A stretch of DNA of 64,000 bases from Microbacterium sp. 1.5R (GCF_007667425.1 NZ_VDRC01000002.1:955072-1019071), one strand, 5' to 3'; numbered from the stretch's first letter, positions 9,487-18,631 are shown. The notes: generated by a model from the sequence alone, not told the origin. Translations and numbers: made by a program.

Positions 9487-10188
9487 GTGCGCATCGACGT
9501 CGTCTCGATCTTCCCGTCCTACTTCGACGGATTGACCCTCTCACTCCTCGGCAGAGCCCGGAGCACCGGGTTGCTCGACCTGAACGTGCACGACCTCCGG
9601 GACTGGACGCACGATCGGCACCGCACCGTCGATGACACGCCTTACGGCGGCGGGGCGGGCATGGTCATGAAGCCGGAGCCGTGGGCGGCAGCGATCGACG
9701 ACCTCACGGCGATCGACGCATCGGCACGACCGACCATCATCTTCCCATCGCCCGCCGGAGAGGTCTTCACGCAGGCCACGGCTCGGAATCTGAGCGATCG
9801 AGACCACCTGATCTTCGGCTGCGGTCGATACGAGGGCATCGATGAGCGCGTGTTCGAGTACGCGGCGACGCTCGGCGAGGTGCGGCTGATCAGTCTCGGC
9901 GACTACGTGCTGAACGGGGGAGAGGTCGCCACCATGGCGATGGTCGAGGCCATCGGTCGTCTGATCCCCGGGGTGGTCGGCAACCCCGAGAGCCTCGTCG
10001 AGGAATCGCACGAGGACGGGCTGCTGGAGTACCCCTCGTACACGAAGCCCTCCCAGTGGCGGGATCGACCGGTTCCCGACGTGCTCCTCAGCGGCAACCA
10101 TGCTGCGATCGCCGCGTGGCGTCGCGAGCAGCAGCTCGAGCGCACTCGGCTTCGCCGTCCCGATCTGCTGCCGGGCGACGAGTCCTAG
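9487..10188 (+). CDS. trmD: tRNA (guanine(37)-N1)-methyltransferase
   Basis: 233 residues. It makes m1G37 in tRNA with AdoMet, preventing frameshifting. The conserved N terminus [15 protein letters not shown] sets the start at the GTG at 9487. The trefoil-knot SAM motifs [14 protein letters not shown] and [13 protein letters not shown] are intact. The frame is open further upstream to 9406, but that part overlaps rimM and is not conserved. Its TAG shares a CTAG with the stop of the convergent phosphatase, a 4-bp overlap. Confidence 0.96.
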   Translation: MRIDVVSIFPSYFDGLTLSLLGRARSTGLLDLNVHDLRDWTHDRHRTVDDTPYGGGAGMVMKPEPWAAAIDDLTAIDASARPTIIFPSPAGEVFTQATARNLSDRDHLIFGCGRYEGIDERVFEYAATLGEVRLISLGDYVLNGGEVATMAMVEAIGRLIPGVVGNPESLVEESHEDGLLEYPSYTKPSQWRDRPVPDVLLSGNHAAIAAWRREQQLERTRLRRPDLLPGDES

Positions 10189-10778
10189 ATCATCCGCTCG
10201 GCGCGGCGGTCGATCTCGAACACGACGCCGTGGGGATGCCGCAGCGCCAGCGCGTTCGGTGCATCGAGACCGCGGAGTTCGGCTCGCAGCATCCGCCCGA
10301 TCATCTCGTGGCTGACGATGAGCGGCGTGCCGGCCGCCAGCCACCCGCATGCGGACAGGGCTCGGCGTGCGCGCGCGCGTGCCTGCGCGTAGCTCTCTCC
10401 TCCTGGGAACGCCCACCCGTACCGGTTGGCCGCTCGCTCCTCCCTGGCCGTGGGGAACCGCGCATCGATCTCATCCCACGTCATGCCGGCCATATCGCCG
10501 TGGTGGACCTCGGCGAGTTCCGGGACCTCGATGACGTCGACTCCGAGCCGCTCGGCGATCACCGTCGCGGTGTGCAGCGCCCGACCCAGCGGACTGGAAC
10601 AGACGATCGAGACGTTCCGGCCGACGAGTCGTTCCCCGAGCGACTCCGCCTGGCTCCGTCCTTCCGGCGTCAACGGGGAGTCGAGTTGCCCCTGAAGACG
10701 GTGCTCCGCATTCCACACCGTCTGCCCGTGTCGCGCCAGCAGGACTCGTTCCGGCACGTGTCGGTCCTGCGGGATCAT
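10185..10778 (-). CDS. Histidine phosphatase family protein (PGM-like)
   Basis: 197 residues. The catalytic RHG motif ([11 protein letters not shown]) is at residues 16-18, and the second histidine sits in LIVSHEMIG. The [13 protein letters not shown] and [15 protein letters not shown] stretches are typical of phosphoglycerate-mutase-like broad-specificity phosphatases (GpmB/CobC group). The physiological substrate is unknown. A CATCCT hexamer at 10785-10790 ends six bases before the ATG, so it may be leaderless. It converges on trmD. Confidence 0.9.
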   Translation of the reverse strand: MIPQDRHVPERVLLARHGQTVWNAEHRLQGQLDSPLTPEGRSQAESLGERLVGRNVSIVCSSPLGRALHTATVIAERLGVDVIEVPELAEVHHGDMAGMTWDEIDARFPTAREERAANRYGWAFPGGESYAQARARARRALSACGWLAAGTPLIVSHEMIGRMLRAELRGLDAPNALALRHPHGVVFEIDRRAERMI

Positions 10779-10836
10779 GCCCCCAGGATGGCACAGGGGA
10801 GAGGGTCATGGACGTGGGGCCGTGTCGGCGAGCTGC

Positions 10837-10842
10837 TAGCGT
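10837..10842 (+). promoter_or_regulatory. -10 element, leaderless start
   Basis: TAGCGT ends six bases before the methyltransferase ATG at 10849, with no Shine-Dalgarno sequence between, consistent with transcription starting at or next to the A of ATG. Confidence 0.5.
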
Positions 10843-10848
10843 CGGTGC

Positions 10849-11583
10849 ATGGTCGATGAGGCGCTGGCGAGGTCGTTCGAGGGCATCGGAGCGGACTACG
10901 ACCGCTATCGTCCAGGCTTCCCGTCTTCAGCGGCGGACGCGATCGTCCCGCACCGGGTCTCGGCCGCTCTCGACCTGGGCGCTGGCACCGGCAAGTTCAC
11001 GGAGCACCTCACCGGTCGTGCGGACCGGATCATCGCCGTCGAGCCGTCGGCGGCCATGATCGACGTCCTCCGCGACAAACTCCCCGGTGTCGAGGCTCTG
11101 GAAGGCAGCGCTGAACTCATCCCCGTCGAGGATGCATCGGTCGACGTCGTCTCGGTGGCGCAGGCGTTCCACTGGTTCGACCGCGTTCGCGCCTGCGCGG
11201 AGATCGCTCGCGTGCTGCGGTCCGAGGGCACGCTCGGTCTGCTGTGGAATCGTTCCGATCCCGCGTGCGGGTGGGACCACTCGGCTTCGCGGGTCGTACA
11301 CCCGGCCGTGGGAGAGGCCGATGAGACGACCAGCACGGCGGAGGAGCTTCCGGGATTCCGTTTCGACCGCTTCGAGTCGTTCCGGTGGGTCGAGCGGATC
11401 AAGCGCGGCGACTACCTTGCACGGTGGTCGACCGTGAGCGCCTACCTCATCGCCGACAGTTCGACGAAGGCGGCGATGACAGCGGCGATCGAGCGGATTC
11501 TGGATGCGGATGCCGAGACCAGCGGGCTCGACACCTTCGATTTGCCCCACCTCACCGACGTCTTCCTCTACACGCGCGCATGA
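10849..11583 (+). CDS. Class I SAM-dependent methyltransferase
   Basis: 244 residues of the Methyltransf_11 type. The SAM-binding motif I is LDLGAGTGKF at residues 41-50; acidic loop II (AVEPSAAMIDVL) and the VSVAQAFHWFD motif follow. Small-molecule methyltransferases of the UbiE/YcgJ style share this layout, and the substrate is unknown. The stop overlaps the next gene's ATG by four bases (ATGA at 11580-11583), so the two products are translationally coupled. Confidence 0.88.
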   Translation: MVDEALARSFEGIGADYDRYRPGFPSSAADAIVPHRVSAALDLGAGTGKFTEHLTGRADRIIAVEPSAAMIDVLRDKLPGVEALEGSAELIPVEDASVDVVSVAQAFHWFDRVRACAEIARVLRSEGTLGLLWNRSDPACGWDHSASRVVHPAVGEADETTSTAEELPGFRFDRFESFRWVERIKRGDYLARWSTVSAYLIADSSTKAAMTAAIERILDADAETSGLDTFDLPHLTDVFLYTRA

Positions 11584-12020
11584 GGATATGGTCGCTGCAC
11601 CCCCGGTACCTGGATCGTCAGGGACTCGTCGCCTGCTGGCGTGAGACGCTGCTCGCGCAGGCCGTGCTCGCTGGGCGCACCCGCGGGTGGGACAAGCATC
11701 CGCAACTCCAGAGGTTCCGGGTTTCGCCGGACCCGCTCGATGCGCTCGGATCCTATCTGGAGGGCGTGGCGGTCGAAGCGGACGAACGCGGCTATCGCTT
11801 CGACCGGGAACGGATCGACCGCCGCGCCGCGCATCGCAGTGAGCCGCTGTTGGTCGCCTCGGGCCAGCTCGAGTTCGAATGGCGGCACCTGACCGCCAAG
11901 CTGGCCGTGCGGAACCCGGACGTCCTCGCGCTCTGGTCAGGGGTCACCATCCCGGAGCCGCACCCGCTGTTCCACGTCGTGGACGGGCCGGTCGCGGACT
12001 GGGAGCGCACGGCGGAGTGA
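11580..12020 (+). CDS. Pyrimidine-dimer DNA glycosylase-like protein (MSMEG_6728 type)
   Basis: 146 residues beginning MRIWSLHPRYLDRQGLVACW, followed by RETLLAQAVLAGRTRG and a basic patch. This start is the signature of the actinobacterial family annotated as pyrimidine dimer DNA glycosylase/endonuclease V-like, which would cleave next to UV dimers. The assignment is recall of a family pattern; enzymatic function in this branch is not well established. The ATG overlaps the methyltransferase stop by 4 bp. Confidence 0.7.
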   Translation: MRIWSLHPRYLDRQGLVACWRETLLAQAVLAGRTRGWDKHPQLQRFRVSPDPLDALGSYLEGVAVEADERGYRFDRERIDRRAAHRSEPLLVASGQLEFEWRHLTAKLAVRNPDVLALWSGVTIPEPHPLFHVVDGPVADWERTAE

Positions 12021-12031
12021 GGAATCGGTCG

Positions 12032-12814
12032 TCAGTCGACGCCGAGGAACGAGCGGTCCGTCAGCACGATCGGGCCGTCGGCCGTCACGGCGACGGTGTG
12101 CTCGGAGTGCGCGCCTCGTGAGCCGTCGACGCTGCGCAGGGTCCAGCCGTCCGGGTCGGTGACGAGCTCGTCAGTGGTGGCGAGCAGCCACGGCTCGAGC
12201 GCGAACACCAGGCCCTCACGCAAGGGGAACCCGCGACCGGCGCGGCCGTCGTTCGGCACGTGCGGGTCGCCGTGCATGATGCGTCCGACGCCATGCCCGC
12301 CGAAGTCGGTGTTGATCGAGTAGCCCTCGCCGTGCGAGACGGCGGCGATCGCAGCGGAGATGTCGCCGATGCGGTTTCCGACGGTTGCGGCGTCGATCGC
12401 GGCGGCCAGAGCGCGCTCGGTCGTGTCGATGAGGCGCAGGTCCTCATCGCGCGGAGTGCCGACGACGAACGAGACCGCGGAATCCGCCACCCACCCGTCG
12501 ACCGAGACCGCGAAGTCGAGAGACACGAGGTCACCGTCGCGGAGTGTGTAGTCGTGCGGGAGGCCGTGCAGGACGGCGTCGTTGACCGAGGTGCAGATCA
12601 CCTTCCCGAACGGGCTCGCGCCGAAGGACGGGTGGTAGTCGATGTAGCAGGATTCCGCCCCGGCCTTGCGGATCATGTCGTGCGCTCGGCGGTCTATCGC
12701 GAGGAGGTTCGTTCCCACCTTGGTGTCGTCGCGCAAGGTCGCGAGGGTCTCGGCGACGAAGCGGCCTGCGGCGCGCATCTCGTCGATCTCGGCGGGGGTG
12801 CGCAGTTCGATCAT
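12032..12814 (-). CDS. map: Methionine aminopeptidase, type I
   Basis: 260 residues. It removes the initiator Met from nascent proteins. The start MIELRTPAEIDEMRAAGRFV at 12814 follows GAGAGGA; an upstream open extension to 12925 lacks conservation. The metallopeptidase M24A core is complete: YHPSFGASPFGKVICTSVN, the metal-ligand Asp residues in SLDFAVSVDGWVADSA, and the HGVGRIMHGDPHVPN histidines. It is divergent from the small membrane-protein gene. Confidence 0.95.
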   Translation of the reverse strand: MIELRTPAEIDEMRAAGRFVAETLATLRDDTKVGTNLLAIDRRAHDMIRKAGAESCYIDYHPSFGASPFGKVICTSVNDAVLHGLPHDYTLRDGDLVSLDFAVSVDGWVADSAVSFVVGTPRDEDLRLIDTTERALAAAIDAATVGNRIGDISAAIAAVSHGEGYSINTDFGGHGVGRIMHGDPHVPNDGRAGRGFPLREGLVFALEPWLLATTDELVTDPDGWTLRSVDGSRGAHSEHTVAVTADGPIVLTDRSFLGVD

Positions 12815-12911
12815 CGGGTGTCCTCTCGTCTCCACCATTCTCCCTGATGGATGCCGCGCGGGACCGCACGCGCTCAGAGCGAACACCCCGGGCGCGCTCG
12901 GCACGCCGACG

Positions 12912-12917
12912 TACCAT
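12912..12917 (+). promoter_or_regulatory. -10 element, leaderless start
   Basis: TACCAT ends six bases before the ATG at 12924, the same geometry as at several other genes here. Confidence 0.45.
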
Positions 12918-12923
12918 CGAAGC

Positions 12924-13415
12924 ATGTGGTTGCGTCAGGGGTTCTTCCGGTGGCTGTTCCCGGCCGCGTTCGTGCTGCCGCTGTGGCTCCTCGTCGGTTG
13001 GGGGGTCTTCCAGGGCGGCTGGGCCATCCTCTGGGTGCTCTTCATCGCAGTGCCCTCCGTGTTCCTCGGGCAGCTCCTCCTCACCGTCCTGACCCGCTCG
13101 CGACCGTCGGTGCGAGTCGAGCGAGCGGTGTCCTGGTGGGATGTCGCCGGATTCACCGTGTGGCACGGCCTCACCATCGCCGTCGGACTCTTCATCGACG
13201 GCGCGTTCGGGTGGCTCCTCACCGCGGCGATCGTCGCCGGCATCGCGCTCATCTGGCTGCAGCTGTGGCAGCTGTGGAACGAGGCGAGGGGGAGTGGGGC
13301 GCGTCTCCGCGAGACCATCACCTGGTCCACCATCCCCCGGGTCGACGAGCCGACCCCCGCTGCTCGGCCGCACGAGGTCATCGTCGTGCGCGAGAGCGAC
13401 GACCGCGGACTCTGA
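12924..13415 (+). CDS. Small integral membrane protein of unknown function
   Basis: 163 residues starting MWLRQGFFRWLFPAAFVLPL. Four hydrophobic segments are visible (about residues 9-30, 33-55, 78-95, 98-118), followed by a charged cytoplasmic tail. No catalytic motif is recognised. Related actinobacterial proteins are sometimes labelled MFS permease, but this is too short for a permease. It lies between map and rplS and has its own leaderless-type -10. Function unknown. Confidence 0.75.
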   Translation: MWLRQGFFRWLFPAAFVLPLWLLVGWGVFQGGWAILWVLFIAVPSVFLGQLLLTVLTRSRPSVRVERAVSWWDVAGFTVWHGLTIAVGLFIDGAFGWLLTAAIVAGIALIWLQLWQLWNEARGSGARLRETITWSTIPRVDEPTPAARPHEVIVVRESDDRGL

Positions 13416-13431
13416 GCGCGAGCGTCCCGTT

Positions 13432-13460
13432 TTGGCGGCGCGCGTCATCCGTGGCAGAAT
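13432..13460 (+). promoter_or_regulatory. rplS promoter
   Basis: TTGGCG at 13432-13437 and CAGAAT at 13455-13460 are separated by 17 bp. The GGCAGAAT context matches the rpsP promoter. A leader of about 125 nt precedes rplS. Confidence 0.6.
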
Positions 13461-13591
13461 GGTTCCTTGTGCCGTGACCGGCTCTGCCTCAGGGGAGCCC
13501 GCGGACGCTTCGGCGCCGTTCGGTGCACACCCTTTCTTGTTCCTTCCGAAAACATGCATCCGACCTGTGGCGAGTGCAGAGAGAGACGATC

Positions 13592-13939
13592 ATGCAGATC
13601 CTCGACGCCGTCGACGCGGCTTCGCTCCGTTCCGACGTTCCCGTCTTCCACCCGGGTGACACGGTCAACGTTCACGTCAACATCACCGAGGGCAGCCGCT
13701 CCCGTATCCAGGTCTTCAAGGGCGTCGTCATCGGCCGCCAGGGAGACGGCGTTCGCGAGACCTTCACGGTCCGCAAAATCAGCTTCCAGGTCGGCGTCGA
13801 GCGCACCTTCCCCGTGCACTCTCCGGTGATCGACCACATCGAGGTCGTCACCCGCGGTGACGTGCGCCGTGCGAAGCTCTACTACCTGCGCCAGCTCCGT
13901 GGCAAGAAGGCGAAGATCAAGGAGAAGCGCGACAACTGA
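13592..13939 (+). CDS. rplS: 50S ribosomal protein L19
   Basis: 115 residues, the standard L19 length. It contributes to the 30S-50S interface. Conserved blocks include [40 protein letters not shown], and the basic C terminus [20 protein letters not shown]. The ATG at 13592 begins the conserved sequence, and an upstream open extension to 13523 is discounted. It is followed by a strong terminator. Confidence 0.97.
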   Translation: MQILDAVDAASLRSDVPVFHPGDTVNVHVNITEGSRSRIQVFKGVVIGRQGDGVRETFTVRKISFQVGVERTFPVHSPVIDHIEVVTRGDVRRAKLYYLRQLRGKKAKIKEKRDN

Positions 13940-13956
13940 CGCGCAGCTTCTCTGCA

Positions 13957-13994
13957 GCACCCCGGGACACGATGTCCCGGGGTGCTTTGTTCTC
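13957..13994 (+). terminator. Intrinsic terminator after rplS
   Basis: Perfect 13-bp arms at 13957-13969 and 13973-13985 around a CGA loop are followed by a T-rich tail (CTTTGTTCTC), 18 bp after the rplS stop. Confidence 0.9.
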
Positions 13995-14054
13995 CCCGCG
14001 GTGTGCGACCCTTGATACTGCCGTGTACGCGGTGCGACTCTGTGAAGGAACCTG

Positions 14055-14789
14055 ATGACGACTGACTCCGCCGCCGCATCCTCGCCTCGAACTCGACGGC
14101 GTCGCGGGTTCCTGGTCTTCCTTCGTGACGTCCTGATCATCGTCGTCATCGCGGCCCTCGTCTCGTTCGTCGTGAAGACGTTCGTCGTCCGCTCCTTCTT
14201 CATCCCTTCGGCCTCCATGGAGCGCACGCTCATGGTCGACGACCGGATCCTCGTCGACGAGCTGACCCCTCGGTGGACCTCCTACGAGCGCGGAGACGTG
14301 GTCGTCTTCAAGGACCCCGGCGGGTGGCTCGAGGGTCAACCGCAGACGCCCGCTCAACCGCCGCTCGTCGAGGCCGTCGACTGGCTGCTCACCGTGATCG
14401 GCGTCTCGGCCTCGGATTCTCAGGACCACCTGGTGAAACGCGTCATCGGACTGCCCGGTGATCACGTGGTGTGCTGCAACGCACTGGGACAGATCACGAT
14501 CAACGGCGCCCCGATCGACGAGTTGCAGTACCTCGACCTTCCGGACGGCGACACCGCCGCGTCGAACGACCCCTTCGACGTCGTCGTACCGGAGGATTCC
14601 ATCTGGGTGCTCGGCGACAACCGCGATCGGTCTCGCGATTCGCGCGCTCACCAGGACCTCCCGAGCGGCGGCTTCGTACCCCTGGAGAACGTCGTCGGAA
14701 AGGCGTTCTTCACCACCTGGCCCTTCGACCGGATGGGCACGATCGACGGTCACCACGCGATCTTCAACGGGGTGCCGGAGGCGGAATGA
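14055..14789 (+). CDS. lepB: Signal peptidase I
   Basis: 244 residues. It cleaves Sec/Tat signal peptides at the outer face of the membrane. A basic N terminus (RTRRRR) precedes one membrane helix at about 20-41. Catalytic Ser54 lies in PSASMERTL and the general-base Lys128 in DHLVKRVIGLPGD. The box E motif VLGDNRDRSRDSR is present. GAAGGA precedes the ATG. The stop overlaps the rnhB ATG by four bases. Confidence 0.95.
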   Translation: MTTDSAAASSPRTRRRRGFLVFLRDVLIIVVIAALVSFVVKTFVVRSFFIPSASMERTLMVDDRILVDELTPRWTSYERGDVVVFKDPGGWLEGQPQTPAQPPLVEAVDWLLTVIGVSASDSQDHLVKRVIGLPGDHVVCCNALGQITINGAPIDELQYLDLPDGDTAASNDPFDVVVPEDSIWVLGDNRDRSRDSRAHQDLPSGGFVPLENVVGKAFFTTWPFDRMGTIDGHHAIFNGVPEAE

Positions 14790-15448
14790 CCGTCGTCGCC
14801 CCGAAGCTGACGCTGGAGCGCAGACTCCTGACCCAGGAGTGCGAGCTCATCATCTCGCTCGACGAGGTGGGTCGCGGTGCTCTCGCCGGTCCTGTGGCCG
14901 TTGGTGCGGCCGTGATGGACGCCAAGGGTGCGCGGCGTCGTGTTCCCGAAGGCCTCCGCGACTCGAAGCTGGTGTCGGAGAAACGCCGACCCGACGTGGC
15001 GGCCCGGGCAGCCGCCTGGGTGCAGGCCTCAGGCGTCGGGTGGGCGACGGCCGCCGAGATCGACCAGGTCGGCATCATGCGCGCGCTCGGGCTCGCTGCC
15101 TCACGCGCGGTGCAGAGCGTCGTCGCGCAGGGGATCGCCGTATCGGGCGCGCTGGTTCTGCTGGACGGCAATTACGACTACGTCTCCGCGGTCCACCCTG
15201 AGCCGCTCCGCGTGCGATCGGTGATCAAGGCCGACCGTGATTGCGCATCCGTCTCGGCGGCGTCCGTGATCGCGAAGGTCGCCCGCGACACATACATGGC
15301 CGAGTTGCACGTCGACCATCCCTCGTACCAGTGGGATCGGAACAAGGGTTACGCGAGCGTGGAGCATCGCGACGCCATCCGATCGCTCGGCCTGTCGCCT
15401 CATCATCGGTCCTCCTGGGCGATCGCCGACGCGCCCACGCTGTTCTGA
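14786..15448 (+). CDS. rnhB: Ribonuclease HII
   Basis: 220 residues. It removes ribonucleotides and RNA-DNA hybrids from DNA. The catalytic Asp26-Glu27 are in SLDEVGRGALAGP. The substrate-binding LRDSKLVSEKRR and the later KADRDCASVSAASVIAKVAR block with the other acidic residues are intact. The ATG overlaps the lepB stop (ATGA), setting the start despite a longer upstream open frame. Confidence 0.95.
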   Translation: MTVVAPKLTLERRLLTQECELIISLDEVGRGALAGPVAVGAAVMDAKGARRRVPEGLRDSKLVSEKRRPDVAARAAAWVQASGVGWATAAEIDQVGIMRALGLAASRAVQSVVAQGIAVSGALVLLDGNYDYVSAVHPEPLRVRSVIKADRDCASVSAASVIAKVARDTYMAELHVDHPSYQWDRNKGYASVEHRDAIRSLGLSPHHRSSWAIADAPTLF

Positions 15449-15475
15449 GCGTGCGACCGAGCGCCGTGCCGACTC

Positions 15476-15481
15476 TAGGAT
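15476..15481 (+). promoter_or_regulatory. -10 element before the DUF2469 gene
   Basis: TAGGAT ends nine bases before the ATG at 15491. With no ribosome-binding site in between, the transcript would be leaderless or nearly so. Confidence 0.4.
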
Positions 15482-15490
15482 GGACTCATC

Positions 15491-15817
15491 ATGGATGAGG
15501 AAGCATTCGACGACTACGACCGCGAACTCGAACTGGCTCTGTTCCGCGAGTACCGCGACGTCGTTTCGCAGTTCCAGTACGTCGTCGAGACGGAGCGACG
15601 GTTCTATCTCGCCAACGAGGTGAATGTCGTCCGTCGAGACACCGAGCACGACTTCTACTTCGAGATCTCCATGAGCGACGTGTGGGTATGGGACATCTAC
15701 CGGGCGGATCGCTTCGTGAAGGCCGTCCGAGTGCTGACGTTCAAGGACGTCAACGTCGAGGAACTGCAGCGCCGGGAGTTCGAACTGCCCCAGGAGCTGT
15801 CGCTCGACGGCGAATGA
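15491..15817 (+). CDS. DUF2469 domain protein
   Basis: 108 residues. This is the actinobacterial DUF2469 family (counterpart of M. tuberculosis Rv2901c), recognised from DEEAFDDYDRELELALFREY, QFQYVVETERRFYLANEV and WVWDIYRADRFVKAVRVLTF. It is acidic and soluble, with no known activity. It is almost always placed between rnhB and yraN as here, suggesting a conserved but undefined link to DNA or RNA processing. Confidence 0.9.
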   Translation: MDEEAFDDYDRELELALFREYRDVVSQFQYVVETERRFYLANEVNVVRRDTEHDFYFEISMSDVWVWDIYRADRFVKAVRVLTFKDVNVEELQRREFELPQELSLDGE

Positions 15818-15919
15818 GTCTTCCTGCACAGTCGACGCGATAGTCGAACTGTCCCGGTCCGGCGGCTGACGTCACCTCCGTCTCCGATGGTGAAGTGCAC
15901 TCGGCGAGAAGCTGTGCAC

Positions 15920-16282
15920 ATGGCAGCGAAAGACGAACTCGGCAGGGCCGGCGAAGCGCGCGCAGCGCAACACCTTCTGGAACGCGGATACGAGATCCTC
16001 TCCCGGAACTGGCGGTGCGCCCAGGGTGAGATCGACATCGTCGCGGTGTCCGCGGGGTGGCTCTGCATCATCGAGGTGAAGACGCGGTCGTCCGCGGCCT
16101 TCGGGCATCCTCTCGAAGCCGTCGACTCGCGGAAGCTAGGACGGCTGTGGCAACTCGCCTATGCCTGGGTGGCGGCGCATCCCGACCGGGCGCGGGGGCT
16201 GACACTCCGTGTCGAGGCCGTGTCGCTCATCGGCTCGGATCCCGCATCCGCCGAGATCGAGCACCTGGTGGATCTCTCGTGA
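15920..16282 (+). CDS. YraN-family (UPF0102) nuclease-like protein
   Basis: About 120 residues from the ATG at 15920 (MAAKDELGRAGE); an ATG at 15887 would add eleven residues. The fold is a PD-(D/E)xK nuclease, with active-site residues in GEIDIVAVSAGWLCIIEVKT (Glu/Asp then Glu-x-Lys). The family is widespread but its role is not established. A Holliday-junction-resolvase-like activity is only inferred from fold. Its stop overlaps the yifB GTG by four bases. Confidence 0.88.
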   Translation: MAAKDELGRAGEARAAQHLLERGYEILSRNWRCAQGEIDIVAVSAGWLCIIEVKTRSSAAFGHPLEAVDSRKLGRLWQLAYAWVAAHPDRARGLTLRVEAVSLIGSDPASAEIEHLVDLS

Positions 16283-17808
16283 CCATCGCCCGCACCTGGG
16301 CGGTCGCCCTCACGGGGGTCGACGGGCATCTGGTCGAAGTCGAGGCCGACCTCTCGAACCAGACGCCCGACTTCCGCATCATCGGACTCCCCGACAAGTC
16401 TTTGGGCGAGGCGGTTCAGCGCGTGCACAACGCCTGCAAGAACTCGGGGCTGGATCTTCCTCGCCGCCGACTCACCATCAACCTCTCACCGGCGAGCCTG
16501 CCCAAGCAGGGCTCCGCGTTCGACCTGAGCGTGGCCGTGTGCGCCCTCGCGGCAGGCGGCGCCCTCGATGGCAGATCCGTCCGCCGTACCGTGCATATCG
16601 GCGAACTGGGTCTCGACGGGCGGCTGCGTCCGGTCCTCGGTGTCCTTCCGGCGGTGCTTGCCGCCGCACGAGCCGGTTTCGAGCGGGTGATCGTCCCTGC
16701 TGGGAACGCGCACGAGGCTGCGCTCGTTCCGGGCGTCGAGGTGCGCGCCGCGGTCTCCCTGGGCGAGGTCGCGCTCTGGCACGGTGCCGACATCGTCGCC
16801 CCCGATCTCGAGCCCGTGGTGCCTCCGCGCGTAGAGAGCGTCGATGATGCAGGGCTCGATCTCGCAGACATCGTCGGACAAGGTGACGCCGTGGACGCGC
16901 TGATCGTCGCCGCGGCCGGTGGACACCACATGCTCCTGAGCGGTCCTCCGGGGGCGGGCAAGACGATGCTGGCGCGACGGCTCCCGGGAATCCTGCCCCC
17001 GCTCGCGGCGGTCGAGGCGCTCGACGTCGCGTCGATCAGATCCCTCTGCGGGGAGAACGTCCGTGAACTCAGCACGCTGCCGCCTCTCGAAGCGCCTCAT
17101 CACAGCGCATCGGTCGCGGCGCTCGTCGGGGGAGGTTCGCGGGCGGTGAGGCCGGGGGCGATCGTTCGCGCGCATCGTGGAGTGCTGTTCCTCGACGAGG
17201 CGGCCGAGTTCTCCCGGGTCGCCCTCGACGCGTTGCGGCAGCCGCTCGAATCGGGGACCATCGAGGTCAGCCGTGCGGGTTTCTCGGCGCGTTTCCCCGC
17301 GCGATTCCAGCTGATCATGGCGATGAACCCGTGTCCGTGCGGCAACTACGGCGTGCGTGGTGCGGAATGCGTGTGTCCGTCGGCCGCGATCCGACGCTAC
17401 GCGACGCGGCTGTCGGGTCCGCTACGGGACCGCGTCGACATCGAGCTGCAGGTGGCGAGGGTGTCCGCTGCGCGGGCGGTCGCCGGAGCTTCGGCCTCCG
17501 CGACCAGCGCCGAGGCGTCGGTGCGAGTGGCGAGCGCCCGTGCGCGAGCAGCCGAACGCTGGCGCGGAACTCCGTGGACGCGGAACGCCGAGGTGCCCGG
17601 CAGTCGGTTGCGCCAGGCCGATGTCCGCATACCCGCGGAGGCGAGGGTCTCGCTCGACCGAGCGCTGGAGCGCGGGCTTCTGACGCTGCGCGGATACGAC
17701 CGGGTGCTGCGTCTCGCATGGACGATGGCAGACCTGGACGGACTGGAGCGTCCCGGAGCCGAGCAGGTCGGACGGGCTCTCTACCTCAAGCGGGGGTATG
17801 CGGCATGA
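16279..17808 (+). CDS. YifB/ComM-family AAA+ ATPase (Mg-chelatase-like)
   Basis: 509 residues, GTG start overlapping yraN (GTGA). An N-terminal ChlI-like domain (ARTWAVALTGVDGHLVEVEA) precedes the AAA+ core, with Walker A GPPGAGKTML at about residues 222-231, Walker B VLFLDEAAEF near 302, and a Cys-rich insert (NPCPCGNYG...CVCP). ComM-type members drive branch migration of integrating DNA in natural transformation. The coupling to dprA supports that role here. The stop overlaps the dprA ATG by four bases. Confidence 0.92.
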   Translation: MTIARTWAVALTGVDGHLVEVEADLSNQTPDFRIIGLPDKSLGEAVQRVHNACKNSGLDLPRRRLTINLSPASLPKQGSAFDLSVAVCALAAGGALDGRSVRRTVHIGELGLDGRLRPVLGVLPAVLAAARAGFERVIVPAGNAHEAALVPGVEVRAAVSLGEVALWHGADIVAPDLEPVVPPRVESVDDAGLDLADIVGQGDAVDALIVAAAGGHHMLLSGPPGAGKTMLARRLPGILPPLAAVEALDVASIRSLCGENVRELSTLPPLEAPHHSASVAALVGGGSRAVRPGAIVRAHRGVLFLDEAAEFSRVALDALRQPLESGTIEVSRAGFSARFPARFQLIMAMNPCPCGNYGVRGAECVCPSAAIRRYATRLSGPLRDRVDIELQVARVSAARAVAGASASATSAEASVRVASARARAAERWRGTPWTRNAEVPGSRLRQADVRIPAEARVSLDRALERGLLTLRGYDRVLRLAWTMADLDGLERPGAEQVGRALYLKRGYAA

Positions 17809-18556
17809 TCGATGAGCTGCTGTCCGACGCCTCGGTGTTCCGGAGCCTCGACATTCTCAGGCCGTGCGTCTCGGAACACTTGCCCCGACAGTCCGACGAG
17901 GAGGTCGCGCGGGTCGCCTGGTCGGTACTCGCAGAACCGGGCGACGGAGTGGCGGGCGCACTCGTGGACGAGATGGGTTCTGCACACGCGCTGCGGACCG
18001 TGCTCGACCCCGCCGCGCCAGGTCTCTTCCCCCCGGGGCGAGCGGGTCGCGCTCTTCGCGACGGCATCGAACGGTGGAGTCCGCGGGCTTCGGCGGCTGC
18101 GGTGTCGGCTGCCCTGAGGGATGCCGCTCAGATTGGCGCGCGTCTGCTTCTCCCGGGCGACCCCGAGTGGCCTCGCGGCCTCGACGACCTGGAGAACCAC
18201 CGCCCATTCGTCCTGTGGGCCCGGGGCGACGTCGACACACTGCGGTCAGGGGAGCGGGTTTCCATAGTCGGGGCGCGGGCGGCGACCTCCTACGGAGAGC
18301 AGATCGCCGGAGACATCGCGGGGGACCTTGCGGCGATGGGAGTGACGGTCGTATCCGGCGGTGCATACGGCATCGACGGCGCTGCGCACAGAGCCGCCGT
18401 CGGCGTGGGTGGGAAGACGGTCGCGTTCCTGGCGGGCGGGGTCGACCGGGCGTATCCGCAGGGACATCGGGACCTCTTCCGCCGCATCACGAGCGCGGGC
18501 ACGGTCGTCAGCGAGGTGGCCTGCGGCACCGCGCCGACGAAGTGGCGGTTTCTGGC
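17805..18556 (+). pseudogene. dprA: dprA, 5' part, interrupted by an integrated element
   Basis: The first 250 codons plus two bases of dprA, ATG overlapping yifB by 4 bp. DprA loads RecA on incoming single-stranded DNA. The Rossmann core is visible (SIVGARAATSYGEQIAGDIA, SGGAYGIDGAAHRAA, GGVDRAYPQGHRDLF) up to KWRFLA, where sequence switches to the element inside the invariant FLARNR block. Codons 251-253 still read Ala-Arg-Asn across attL before diverging. The hybrid frame continues to 18782 and would give a 325-residue chimera. Adding 28520-28973 restores exactly 402 codons. Confidence 0.95.
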
Positions 18557-18576
18557 GAGGAATCCAAGCCGTGTTT
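18541..18576 (+). other. attL attachment site
   Basis: The left junction reads dprA codons for WRFL, then the GC core at 18555-18556, then element DNA. The element arm AAGCCGTGTT is at 18566-18575. Its inverted partner AACACGGCTT is at 28499-28508 in attR. Placing the crossover at GC gives the best symmetry for the reconstructed attP. Confidence 0.8.
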
Positions 18577-18631
18577 GTCGGAGGCTTCATACGACAGCCT
18601 CCATCGGCGTACAACGGTCATGGAGCGAGAG

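Noticed and set aside
10185..10188. CTAG stop overlap (also at 37481-37484) as a regulatory signal
   Set aside because: CTAG simply encodes TAG on both strands, so convergent genes can share it; two cases are not enough to propose function.
17864..18631. Upstream extension of the integrase frame through dprA
   Set aside because: The extension lies in a shifted frame of dprA, has no resolvase sequence, and crosses attL; the enzyme starts at 18632 or 18620.
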